DNA of 64,000 nucleotides, from assembly GCA_040217575.1 (NCBI GenBank), contig JAVJPW010000007.1:493774-557773 (forward strand), in the 5' to 3' direction. The notes below the pieces were generated by a model that had not been told where the DNA came from, made no database searches, and was given only the letters and a program-made list of their open reading frames with translations. Within the stretch, counting starts at the first letter, position 1. The number at the start of each line of letters is the position of its first letter. Both the position numbers and the translations under genes were made by a program. Of this stretch, positions 7,868 through 15,859 are shown piece by piece. The DNA comes from Pacificispira sp040217575. GTDB lineage: Bacteria > Pseudomonadota > Alphaproteobacteria > UBA8366 > Aestuariispiraceae.

Positions 7868-8979
7868 GTGACAACGCCCCAGAAAACTCGCCTTTGAAAC
7901 TGCGTCCCGGCATCGCGGACGCGCCGATCTATGTGCCCGGCAGCCATGGCGGTGACGGCGATGTCCCGCCGGCCGTCCTTTCGGCGAACGAAAACCCGCT
8001 GGGGCCCAGCGAAAAGGCGGTGGACGCCTATCAGCAGGCGGTGTCCCTGCATCGGTATCCCGACGGCGGCGCGGTGGCGCTGCGCGACACATTGGGGGAG
8101 GCATTCGGGCTGGACCCCGCGCGGATCGTCTGCGGTGCGGGTTCCGATGAATTGATCACCCTGCTGTCCCGCTGTTACGTCGGCGAAGGGGACGAGGTGC
8201 TGCAGTCCCGTCACGGTTTCCTGATGTACGGGATCACGGCACGCACCCTGGGCGCGGCCCCGGTCCTTGCGCCGGAGACGGAGGATCTGCACGCCGATGT
8301 CGATGCCCTGCTTTCGGCGGTCACGGACCGCACCCGCATTTGTTTCATCGCGAACCCGAACAATCCGACCGGCACCTATATTTCCCGTGACGAGTTGATC
8401 CGCCTGCGCGACGGTCTGCGCGACGACATCCTGTTGGTGGTCGATGCGGCGTATTCCGAATATGTGGATGCACCTGACTATTCCGACGGCCGGGATATGG
8501 TCGATGCCTATCCCAATGTCGTGATGCTGCGCACCTTCTCCAAGATTTTCGGATTGGCGGCGGCGCGGCTTGGCTGGGCCTATGCGCCGGATGCGGTGGT
8601 CGACGGCCTGAACCGTGTCAGAAGCCCGTTCAACGTCAGCACCCCGGCCCAGGCGGCAGGGATCGCGGCGCTGAAGGACAAGGCCCATATCGAAGAAAGC
8701 ATTCGCCAGAACCGCGAACAGCGGGCCCGCCTGACCGGCGCCCTGCGGCAACTGGGACTGACGGTGCCGGAATCGGTCGGCAACTTCCTGCTGGTCCGGT
8801 TTGCCGACCAGCAGTCGGCAGAAGCGGCAAACCGCCACCTGGCGGCGGACGGCGTCATCGTGCGGTCGATTGCGGCCTATGGCCTGCCGGAAAGCCTGCG
8901 GATTACCGTCGGCACGGCCGCGGAAAACGACCGGCTTCTGGAATCACTTGGCCGGTTCACTGATCCTGGTCGGGGTTGA
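7864..8979 (+). CDS. hisC: Histidinol-phosphate/aromatic aminotransferase (HisC-like, PLP class I/II)
   Basis: The 371-residue protein is a fold-type I aminotransferase of the HisC group: LSANENPLGPS, RYPDGGAVALRD, GSDELI, FIANPNNPTGTY, VVDAAYSEY and TFSKIFGLAAARLGW, where the Lys binds pyridoxal phosphate. It may act on histidinol phosphate or on prephenate/phenylpyruvate in tyrosine and phenylalanine synthesis, as suggested by the overlapping chorismate mutase upstream. Its end overlaps the convergent DUF2125 gene by 23 bases. No prephenate dehydrogenase follows, although one is often found at this place in related genomes. Confidence 0.9.
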   Translation: MSDNAPENSPLKLRPGIADAPIYVPGSHGGDGDVPPAVLSANENPLGPSEKAVDAYQQAVSLHRYPDGGAVALRDTLGEAFGLDPARIVCGAGSDELITLLSRCYVGEGDEVLQSRHGFLMYGITARTLGAAPVLAPETEDLHADVDALLSAVTDRTRICFIANPNNPTGTYISRDELIRLRDGLRDDILLVVDAAYSEYVDAPDYSDGRDMVDAYPNVVMLRTFSKIFGLAAARLGWAYAPDAVVDGLNRVRSPFNVSTPAQAAGIAALKDKAHIEESIRQNREQRARLTGALRQLGLTVPESVGNFLLVRFADQQSAEAANRHLAADGVIVRSIAAYGLPESLRITVGTAAENDRLLESLGRFTDPGRG

Positions 8980-10108
8980 CCTCGTTCAGGCGATTCAGCG
9001 TCTCGTCACTGACAACGGGCGGCGGCGGCAGGTCCACCCCGCCTTCGATCGGACCCGGCAGAACCGGCCTATCGTCCACAGGCGCCACGCCCGGCAGGAT
9101 CGGGCCGACCTCCGCCACTTCAAACGGCCCCAGAAAGACGCTGCCATACTGAATGGTTGCCGGCAGTTCCACCGTTCCGGCCCCCCCCGTCCCCAGGGAC
9201 AGGATGTCGTTTCCCATGCGGATATATTCGCTGACCTGTCGGTCGATCAGCCCCGCGTCGGCAAAGCGCTGGGCGGTATCCGAAAGCCCGTTCAGCCGCA
9301 GGGAAAACGCCGCCAGCGGACGCATACCCGGGTCCAGCGTCACCGTCCCGGACCCTTGCGCATTCAGCGTGTCCCAGGCCAGCGCAGCGTCCGTCACATC
9401 GATGACCCCGCCGGCGTCCCGCCACAGGGAAAGCTGGCGCTGCAGACTGTCCCCCGGTGACGGGGTCGGGCCAGACACGGAAAGGTCGATCAGCGCCGCC
9501 GTCACCTGATCCGACAGGCCGGGCGCAATCAGCCCCGGAAGCGCCAGCGACACGACTTCCGCCCGGACGGTGGCCATGGTCTGTTCGTGCGTATCCGTGC
9601 GGCCATTCCGGAAACTTGTTTCGATTGCCAGTTCGCCGGAACCGGGGCCTTGCGACGTTTCCACGGCATCCGCCGTCAGCACGATGCGGGTATGGTCCGT
9701 GTCACGCAGCAGGGCATAAAGACCTTCCAGACCATGGATCGTGCCGTCCAGTTCATCGACGCCAGGCAGTGCCCGCAGGCCGAATTCCACCGGACCGTCG
9801 GCTTCGAACGTGATTTCGTCGAAATTCCAGGCACGTGCACTGGCAAGAATGCGGTCCGCACTGACCCGCCAGTTGCCAAGCGGCGCCGCCATGGCGATGC
9901 GGTCGATATCCAGCGTGATGTTCAGCGGAAAGCCGCCGGTGGTCATGCGCCCGAAAACGATGCGGGTTCCTGCCTGGCGCTGTTCTTCGATCCAGGCCTG
10001 CGCGCCCGACAGCACGGTCCAGCTTGCGTTGAACCACCATGCAGTCCAGCCGATGCAGACAACCGCTACGGCGGAAACGATTGTTATTGTAAGGCGTTTC
10101 TTGGTCAT
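8957..10108 (-). CDS. DUF2125 family membrane-anchored protein
   Basis: The 383-residue protein has one N-terminal membrane segment (TITIVSAVAVVCIGWTAWWF) and a long periplasmic part. The pattern GTRIVFGRMTTGGFPLNITL and DRILASARAWNFDEITFEA matches DUF2125, a family found mainly in alphaproteobacteria. No function is established. The structure is mostly beta strands by pattern, as in AsmA-like proteins, which is only an impression. The ATG at 10108 begins MTKKRL, the expected basic start of an anchor. The C-terminal tail is Pro-rich and acidic. Confidence 0.85.
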   Translation of the reverse strand: MTKKRLTITIVSAVAVVCIGWTAWWFNASWTVLSGAQAWIEEQRQAGTRIVFGRMTTGGFPLNITLDIDRIAMAAPLGNWRVSADRILASARAWNFDEITFEADGPVEFGLRALPGVDELDGTIHGLEGLYALLRDTDHTRIVLTADAVETSQGPGSGELAIETSFRNGRTDTHEQTMATVRAEVVSLALPGLIAPGLSDQVTAALIDLSVSGPTPSPGDSLQRQLSLWRDAGGVIDVTDAALAWDTLNAQGSGTVTLDPGMRPLAAFSLRLNGLSDTAQRFADAGLIDRQVSEYIRMGNDILSLGTGGAGTVELPATIQYGSVFLGPFEVAEVGPILPGVAPVDDRPVLPGPIEGGVDLPPPPVVSDETLNRLNEVNPDQDQ

Positions 10109-10175
10109 GGATCGGGTGTAGGGGGCGCAAGCGGCCTTGGCAAGCGGGCCCGAACGCGCGACCATTCAGATCAGC

Positions 10176-10817
10176 ATGATCGACCGCCGCGCATTACAGG
10201 ACAACCACCCGCTTCAGCCGCTTCCGGAACCTGACCGGATGGATGATGACGCGTTGGCAGATGCCGCCGTTGAATGGGTCCGTGCCCGCCCGGACCCGCA
10301 AAACATCTGGGTGTTCGCGACCGGGTCGCTGATGTGGAACCCGGAATTTCCCTATACCGAATGCCGCCGCGGCCGGGTCGAAGGATGGCACCGTGCCTTC
10401 TGTCTTTATTCCGTCAACTATCGCGGTTCGCCAGCCCGGCCCGGTCTGGTCATGGGGCTGGCACCGGGCGGCTATTGCGAAGGGTGCGCCTTTCGGATCG
10501 ACCCCGGCAATCGCGAGGATGCGGCTGTCACCCTGTGGCGGCGCGAAATGGGGCACGGCAGCTACCGGATGATCGATCTGGACATCGAAACGGCGGAAGG
10601 GACGATCCACGGGTCCGCCTTCACCCCGACGGAAGGGCACCCGCAATATGCGGTCGGCCTGCCCCGGCAGACGGTATCCGCCGCCATTGCCTGCGCATCC
10701 GGAAAGCGCGGACCGAACCTGGACTATTTCACCGCGACCCGGGACCATCTTTTGGAAATGGGAATCGTCGACCCCTATATCGAAGCGATTGCCGAAGACC
10801 TGTCAGGCTGCATCTGA
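10176..10817 (+). CDS. Gamma-glutamylcyclotransferase (ChaC-like)
   Basis: The protein is 213 residues from the ATG at 10176. VFATGSLMWNPEF is the substrate-binding YGSLxW-type motif, and the FRID and YFTATRDHLLEMGI regions follow the ChaC family order. ChaC proteins cleave glutathione to 5-oxoproline and Cys-Gly. The catalytic Glu is likely in the region around REMGHGSY. A TTG at 10137 is in frame upstream, but no ribosome site favours it. Another ATG at 10233 would start just before the conserved core. The gene ends 15 bases inside the convergent cyclase gene. Confidence 0.83.
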   Translation: MIDRRALQDNHPLQPLPEPDRMDDDALADAAVEWVRARPDPQNIWVFATGSLMWNPEFPYTECRRGRVEGWHRAFCLYSVNYRGSPARPGLVMGLAPGGYCEGCAFRIDPGNREDAAVTLWRREMGHGSYRMIDLDIETAEGTIHGSAFTPTEGHPQYAVGLPRQTVSAAIACASGKRGPNLDYFTATRDHLLEMGIVDPYIEAIAEDLSGCI

Positions 10818-12491
10818 TCGGCCGCCATCCGGCAGGATTCCGGCATCGGCGAAGGCATAGATTTCAATCGGCTTTGTACGGCCGCGGACTTCGGCATCGT
10901 GCGATGCGCAGTCCAGCCCGGCCAGTTCTATGGACGCCAGGGACAGCACGTCCTTCGATACGACCAGTTCGGCACCGTAATCCTTTGTCTTTGCCTCCAG
11001 CCGGCTGGCGGTATTGACCGTATCCCCGATGGCGGTCAGCTGGGTCGCACGGCTGTAACCCATTTCACCGATGATAACCGACCCGACATGGATGCCGATG
11101 CCGATGCGAAGGGGCCGGTCCAGATCTTCCGCCAGACCGCGATTCAGATCCTTCAGGCGTTCGGACATACGCCGCGCCGCCATACAGGCCTGTCGGCAGG
11201 CCACCTCCGGCGTCGAATTCAGGCCGAACAACGCCATGATTCCGTCGCCGATGAACTTGTCGATATGGCCGCCCGATTCCTCGATCGCCTTACCCATCGC
11301 ATCGAAATACCGGTTCAGAAGGAAGACGATGTCATAAGGCAGTTTGTCTTCGCTGACGGTCGTAAAACCGCGCAGGTCGCAGAACATGACGGCGATCGTC
11401 TTTTCCTTGCCCTGGTTCATGTCCGACGCCGCATAGCCACGCGCCGCGGTCGCCGTGGGCGGAAGCAATGTGGTGATCGCAATCGCCCCCGGCTTCGGCA
11501 CGCACTGACAGGCAAGCCGCACGTCCGGACCGGCCTTCACCCGGTCCAGGACAGCCTGTTCACTGGAAGACGGCGGTTCCAGAAGGTCGGTGCCGTGGCG
11601 CACCCGCACGCGGCAGGTCGAACAGCGCCCGCGCCCGCCGCAGACGCTGGCATGGGGATAGCCGCAGTCGCGGCTGGCATCCAGAAGGGTCAGGCCATGA
11701 TTGAATTTCGTTTCCACGCCGTCGTCATATCGCAGGGTGACAATCCCCCGGCGGCGTTCCAGCCAGGCGCGCACGAACCGGGCGGCAAAGGTCATTCCCA
11801 GGAATCCCAGTACCAGCAGGATCACCCCGTCTTCCACCCGGTAGAGCATGGCCTGGGTTTCGCGGTCCAGATTGCCGACGTCCGCCAGCACCATTTCAAC
11901 CCAGCCCGGGTCGATGGTGCGGGCCGCGGCTTCCCGCCCCGCATGGACCATGCCCGTCAACGCCAGGATCGGCCAGATCAAGGCGAAGGCAAAGGCATAG
12001 GCGCCACATTTCCCCCAGGCGCGTTTCAGCCGCAAAAACTGATAAAGCCCGATGCAGCCATGGGTCCAGGCAACGACCAGGACCGCCGCCTGCCGGGCGC
12101 CCGCCATCACGTCATATTCGAAATAGATCGCCAGGATCCAGTCGTATGTCGGTGACAGGCCCCAACCAGCCGCGGCGATGCGGGTGCTGACCAGGTGCAG
12201 CGAAAGCAGCATGGGCACCGACACGCCGGTCGCAAGCTGAACCAGTTCCATCATGCGGATGCCGCGCCAGCGCCGGCGCTTATAGATCGCATAGAAACCA
12301 AGCGCCATGTGGGTCGTCATGGCCAGATACAGGACGGCAAGTCCGGGCCACGTTTCCCACCCGCCCTGGATATAGGGACGCAGCCCTTCCATCGCGCCAA
12401 GGGAGACATTGCCCGCGATCAGCGGGATCATATGCAAAAAGATATAGGCGAAAAGGACGGACCCGCTGATCAGGCGTATGCGTCTTAGCAT
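10803..12491 (-). CDS. Membrane cytochrome-b-like / [2Fe-2S] ferredoxin / class III adenylate cyclase fusion
   Basis: The 562-residue protein has three parts. Residues 1-245 hold about six membrane segments with histidines at 20, 61, 99 and 144 in or beside helices, resembling a succinate-dehydrogenase-type cytochrome b fold. Residues 248-345 are a ferredoxin with cysteines spaced CX5CX2C, then RLACQ with a 34-residue gap, an adrenodoxin-like pattern. Residues 368-545 are a class III cyclase: FCDLRGFT and KFIGDGIMALFG provide the two metal Asp, HIDK gives the adenine-selecting Lys, and NTASRLE the transition-state Asn and Arg. At the second base-selecting position the usual Asp or Thr is not evident (QLTAIGD). 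It probably makes cAMP under redox control. Confidence 0.9.
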   Translation of the reverse strand: MLRRIRLISGSVLFAYIFLHMIPLIAGNVSLGAMEGLRPYIQGGWETWPGLAVLYLAMTTHMALGFYAIYKRRRWRGIRMMELVQLATGVSVPMLLSLHLVSTRIAAAGWGLSPTYDWILAIYFEYDVMAGARQAAVLVVAWTHGCIGLYQFLRLKRAWGKCGAYAFAFALIWPILALTGMVHAGREAAARTIDPGWVEMVLADVGNLDRETQAMLYRVEDGVILLVLGFLGMTFAARFVRAWLERRRGIVTLRYDDGVETKFNHGLTLLDASRDCGYPHASVCGGRGRCSTCRVRVRHGTDLLEPPSSSEQAVLDRVKAGPDVRLACQCVPKPGAIAITTLLPPTATAARGYAASDMNQGKEKTIAVMFCDLRGFTTVSEDKLPYDIVFLLNRYFDAMGKAIEESGGHIDKFIGDGIMALFGLNSTPEVACRQACMAARRMSERLKDLNRGLAEDLDRPLRIGIGIHVGSVIIGEMGYSRATQLTAIGDTVNTASRLEAKTKDYGAELVVSKDVLSLASIELAGLDCASHDAEVRGRTKPIEIYAFADAGILPDGGRSDAA

Positions 12492-12510
12492 TCCGTCCCC
12501 CGCACGCCCG

Positions 12511-14058
12511 TCAGGCGAGGCCCAGCTTTTCGGCCAGGCCGATGCGCTGAAGCTTGCCCGTCGCGCCTTTCGGGATTTCTTCGACGAAGACGAAACGGCG
12601 CGGCACCTTGAAATCGGCCAGGCGCTTTGCGGCGAAATCCTTCAGTTCCTGTTCGGACGCGGACTTCCCTTCGGCGAAGACGACGGCACAACCGACCTCT
12701 TCCCCCAGCTTGTCGTGGGGCACGGCAAAGGTAACCGCCTGGGCGACGGCATCGTGGTCCATCAGCACCTCGTCCACCTCACGCGGAGCGATCTTTTCCC
12801 CGCCGCGGTTGATGATTTCCTTGATCCGGCCGGTGATCCAAAGATACCCGTCTTCGTCCAGGCGCCCCTGATCACCGGTGCGGAACCAGGACCCGCTGGC
12901 CCCGTCCGGGTCGTCATGGAAACCTTCGGCGTTTGCCTTCGGGTTGTTTTCATACCCGTGGGTCACGTTCGGCCCGCGGATGCAGATTTCCCCTTCCCCG
13001 CCCTGGGCGACGAAGGTGCCGTCCGGCGACATGATCCGAACTTCCGGCCCGGCGGGCAGGCCGACGCACCCGGGCTTTCGCGCACCGGGCGGCAGCGGGC
13101 TGGACGCCATCTGGTGGGATGCTTCGGTCATGCCGTAGCTTTCAATGACCGGACAGCCGAATGTCGCTTCCAGCGCTTCCATCACCTGCGGCGGCAGGGA
13201 GGAGGAGGAGGACCGGATCAGCCGAAGCCCCATCGCGTCCACGATGTCCTGATTGCGCGCGGCGCGCGACAGGATCGCCTGATGCATGGTCGGCACGGCC
13301 GTATACCAGGTCGGCGCGATCGCCTGAAACCACTGAAACACCTTCAACGCGTTGAAGCCCGGCGCGCAATGCACCGACGCCCCCGCCCCCAGCGAACTCA
13401 ACACTGCCGCGATCAGCCCGTGAATATGGAACAGGGGCATGATGTTCAGGCACCGGTCCCCCGGTACCAGCGCCAGCGTCTGGCCGATATGATGGGCGGA
13501 CGCGCAGATATTGGCGCCGGTCAGCGGCACGATCTTCGGCCGCGACGTCGTCCCCGACGTGTGCAGCACCAAGGCCGTGTCCCCCGGCGCGGCGCGCACG
13601 GCGTCGCCCGATTGTCCGCCGGTTTCCAGCGTGAAGGTTCCGGCGGGCGCGGCGTCATCCTGCGACAGGTCGACAATGCGCACGCCCAGCTTTTCGGCCA
13701 CCGCGCGGGCAGGCGTGTCATCCCCCGCCGCAACGATCAGAAGTTTCGCGTTCAGGTCGGACAGGTAGAATTCGAACTCGTCCGCCCGATAGGCGGGGTT
13801 CAGCGGCGCGGCGCAGGCATGGGCCGCCACGGCCATGAAACAGGTCGCCATCGCAGGCCCGTTCGGCAGAACGATCGCAACCCGGTCGCCCGGCCCGACC
13901 CCGGCGCCCGACAGGGCCGCGCCCGTTTCGTCCACCAGCGCCAGCAATCCCGAATAGGACAGATCCCCGCGGTCCGGCGCACCGACCGCAACCGCATCCG
14001 CCCCGGCCCGCGCAGCCGCGCGTTCCAGCAAATCCCAAACCGTTTCCGAAGCCCCCAT
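12511..14058 (-). CDS. Acyl-CoA synthetase / AMP-dependent ligase
   Basis: The 515-residue adenylate-forming enzyme has the P-loop-like HTSGTTSRPKIVPL, ESYGMTEASHQM, the hinge TGDQGRLDEDGYLWITGR and the catalytic Lys in PKGATGKLQR. It joins a carboxylic acid to CoA through an acyl-adenylate. The overall pattern resembles the oxalyl-CoA and medium-chain acyl-CoA synthetase branch, but the acid is not certain. The gene lies 19 bases upstream of the cyclase gene on the same strand and 125 bases after the cNMP-binding gene, so it may share a transcript. Confidence 0.9.
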   Translation of the reverse strand: MGASETVWDLLERAAARAGADAVAVGAPDRGDLSYSGLLALVDETGAALSGAGVGPGDRVAIVLPNGPAMATCFMAVAAHACAAPLNPAYRADEFEFYLSDLNAKLLIVAAGDDTPARAVAEKLGVRIVDLSQDDAAPAGTFTLETGGQSGDAVRAAPGDTALVLHTSGTTSRPKIVPLTGANICASAHHIGQTLALVPGDRCLNIMPLFHIHGLIAAVLSSLGAGASVHCAPGFNALKVFQWFQAIAPTWYTAVPTMHQAILSRAARNQDIVDAMGLRLIRSSSSSLPPQVMEALEATFGCPVIESYGMTEASHQMASSPLPPGARKPGCVGLPAGPEVRIMSPDGTFVAQGGEGEICIRGPNVTHGYENNPKANAEGFHDDPDGASGSWFRTGDQGRLDEDGYLWITGRIKEIINRGGEKIAPREVDEVLMDHDAVAQAVTFAVPHDKLGEEVGCAVVFAEGKSASEQELKDFAAKRLADFKVPRRFVFVEEIPKGATGKLQRIGLAEKLGLA

Positions 14059-14183
14059 ACCGCCCCCTTGTTGTTTTTAGATGGTTGTATCCTTGCGCGC
14101 GGGACTCTGCCCGCCGCAGCGCCGCTTTGCCAGACATTATCGATTGAATTTCGCGTGAACCGGCGCGCGGTCGTCCCGGCCGG

Positions 14184-14567
14184 TCAGCGGATTTTGGCCA
14201 GTTCCTCGACATGGCGCTGCGACATCAGGGTCAGCTTGCGCGTCAGGGTCTTCAGGACCCGCGCCATCACCGGGTCCATGGTGGTCAGCTTTTCTTCGAA
14301 CAATGTGCGGCTTACGACGATGACATTGACGTTCGATACGGCGACCGCTGACGCCATCCGCTTGCCGCCGGATATCAGTGCCATTTCCCCGAACAGGTCC
14401 CCGCGGCCAAGTTCGTTCACGACAATGCGGCGTTCATGCTTGCTGCGCATGGCAATTTCGACCGTGCCGCCTTCGATCAGATAGGCATCGTCCGCGTCAT
14501 CCCCTTCCTTGAAGATGATGGACCCGGCCCCGAACTCGACCCGTTCGAACGCGCTGTCGCCACTCAT
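14184..14567 (-). CDS. Stand-alone cyclic-nucleotide-binding domain protein
   Basis: The 127-residue protein is nearly only a CRP-type cNMP-binding domain: GAGSIIFKEGDDADDAYLI, then the phosphate-binding cassette GDLFGEMALISGGKRMASA with Glu and Arg in the places that bind the ribose and phosphate of cAMP. There is no helix-turn-helix domain after it, so it cannot act like CRP itself; it would act through a partner. It lies between the TerB-like gene and the acyl-CoA synthetase, upstream of the cyclase on the same strand, which suggests cAMP is its ligand. Confidence 0.88.
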   Translation of the reverse strand: MSGDSAFERVEFGAGSIIFKEGDDADDAYLIEGGTVEIAMRSKHERRIVVNELGRGDLFGEMALISGGKRMASAVAVSNVNVIVVSRTLFEEKLTTMDPVMARVLKTLTRKLTLMSQRHVEELAKIR

Positions 14568-14605
14568 CCCCTCTCCTCCAAGATCGTGTCTTTCTCCAGC
14601 CCGGT

Positions 14606-15130
14606 TCAGGTATCCGCACCGCCCCCATGCGGGATGGTACCTTCCGGAACGATGGCGTCCCGGTCTTCCGGTCCCGCTTCGCGCCGGGCCAGCACGCGTT
14701 TGCGCGCGGCGCCACTTTCCACGTCCGTCAGGCCCAGCATACCGGATACCCGGCGAATCAGGTTCGCTTCGTGATCATGCAAATCATCGTCGGCATAGAC
14801 GACATCCCACAGCATTTCGACCAGCATGATGCGTTCTTCATGGTCGAACTGGTCGTTGACCACCCGCAGGAACGAATAGATGTCGACGGCGGCTTCCGCC
14901 TTCTTTTCCCCGTCGGCCAGAATCTGGCGCACCATGTCCGGCGCAATGCCGAAATGCCGTTCGATCAGGATGGCGATGCGTTCCATTTCCACCGCATCGA
15001 CGGTGCCGTCCGTCATGGCCGCTTCGATCAGCATGGCAGTCGCGGCGACGTGCAGTTCCCGTTCCTCCTGTGCCGCGTCGGCCGCGGGACCGCCGTCCGG
15101 TTTGAAAATCGCCCTGATCTTGCTCAGCAT
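14606..15130 (-). CDS. TerB-family (tellurite-resistance TerB-like) protein
   Basis: The 174-residue protein is a helical TerB domain: AATAMLIEAAMTDGTVDAVE and LVEMLWDVVYADDDLHDHE are the two Asp/Glu-rich repeats that place acidic residues in a metal-binding site. It starts with a positively charged segment (MLSKIRAIFKPDGG). The ATG at 15130 is used because homologous sequence starts here. Real tellurite resistance is not implied by this domain alone, since no other ter genes lie beside it. It is the first gene of the minus-strand group that leads to the cNMP-binding protein and the cyclase, 62 bases from the divergent alkB. Confidence 0.85.
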   Translation of the reverse strand: MLSKIRAIFKPDGGPAADAAQEERELHVAATAMLIEAAMTDGTVDAVEMERIAILIERHFGIAPDMVRQILADGEKKAEAAVDIYSFLRVVNDQFDHEERIMLVEMLWDVVYADDDLHDHEANLIRRVSGMLGLTDVESGAARKRVLARREAGPEDRDAIVPEGTIPHGGGADT

Positions 15131-15192
15131 GCTACCAACCTGTGTTTGTCGTTTTCGGGATCGTGTCATTCCTGTGAGGGAAGTTTAACAAC

Positions 15193-15828
15193 TTGGTTCA
15201 GGGGTTCAAACTTCAAGGTTTCGGGCTTCATCCCGGACATCTGGACGCAGGCGCGCAGGCCGCCCTGACCGCAGCCGTCCGCGACTGCCTGCGCGCGGCC
15301 CCGCTGTTCCGGCCCGTGATGCCGCGCACCGGCAAACCCTTTTCCGTTCGCATGTCCAATGCCGGACCGTTGGGATGGGTGTCGGACCGGGACGGCTATC
15401 GCTATCAGCCGCACCATCCGGAAACCGGCCGCCCCTGGCCGCCGATCCCGCAAATCGCGCTGGATGTCTGGCAGGCGGTATCGGGCTATCCCCACCCGCC
15501 CGAAGCCTGCCTGATCAACTGGTATGCGCCCGACGCCCGGATGGGCCTGCACCGCGACACGGACGAGGCGGCGCGCGATGCGCCCGTCGTCTCCATCTCT
15601 CTGGGGGATACCGCGATCTTCCGCATCGGGCCGCGGGACCGGTCCGGCGGCACCAAATCTGTGCGCCTGACCAGCGGCGATGTCGCGGTACTGGCGGGCG
15701 ATGCGCGGGAATCCCGCCACGGCATCGACCGCATCCTGCCCGGCACATCGACGCTGCTGGACGCGCCGGGGCGGATCAACCTGACGCTGCGACGGGTCCG
15801 CATCCCCGGATTGTCAGAAACTTACTGA
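15193..15828 (+). CDS. alkB: Alpha-ketoglutarate-dependent AlkB-type dioxygenase
   Basis: The 211-residue enzyme removes methyl groups from alkylated bases by oxidation. Iron ligands are visible as HRDTDE (HxD) and SRHGIDRI (His), and RINLTLRRV supplies the 2-oxoglutarate-binding Arg. LINWYAPDARMGLHRD and SISLGDTAIFRI are typical family signatures. The start is a TTG at 15193, nine bases after GAGGGAAG; no ATG appears before residue 42. It is divergent from the TerB-like gene with only 62 bases between them. Confidence 0.9.
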   Translation: MVQGFKLQGFGLHPGHLDAGAQAALTAAVRDCLRAAPLFRPVMPRTGKPFSVRMSNAGPLGWVSDRDGYRYQPHHPETGRPWPPIPQIALDVWQAVSGYPHPPEACLINWYAPDARMGLHRDTDEAARDAPVVSISLGDTAIFRIGPRDRSGGTKSVRLTSGDVAVLAGDARESRHGIDRILPGTSTLLDAPGRINLTLRRVRIPGLSETY

Positions 15829-15859
15829 CTCCCCCAATAGGTTGCGCCATAACCATCCC

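Noticed and set aside
12478..14484. A 668-codon plus-strand frame
   Set aside because: It is the shadow of the acyl-CoA synthetase and cNMP genes; no domain is recognised.
14606..15130. A tellurite-resistance operon
   Set aside because: Only a TerB-type domain and, far away, a TerC-family gene occur; no terA, terD or terE genes are present.
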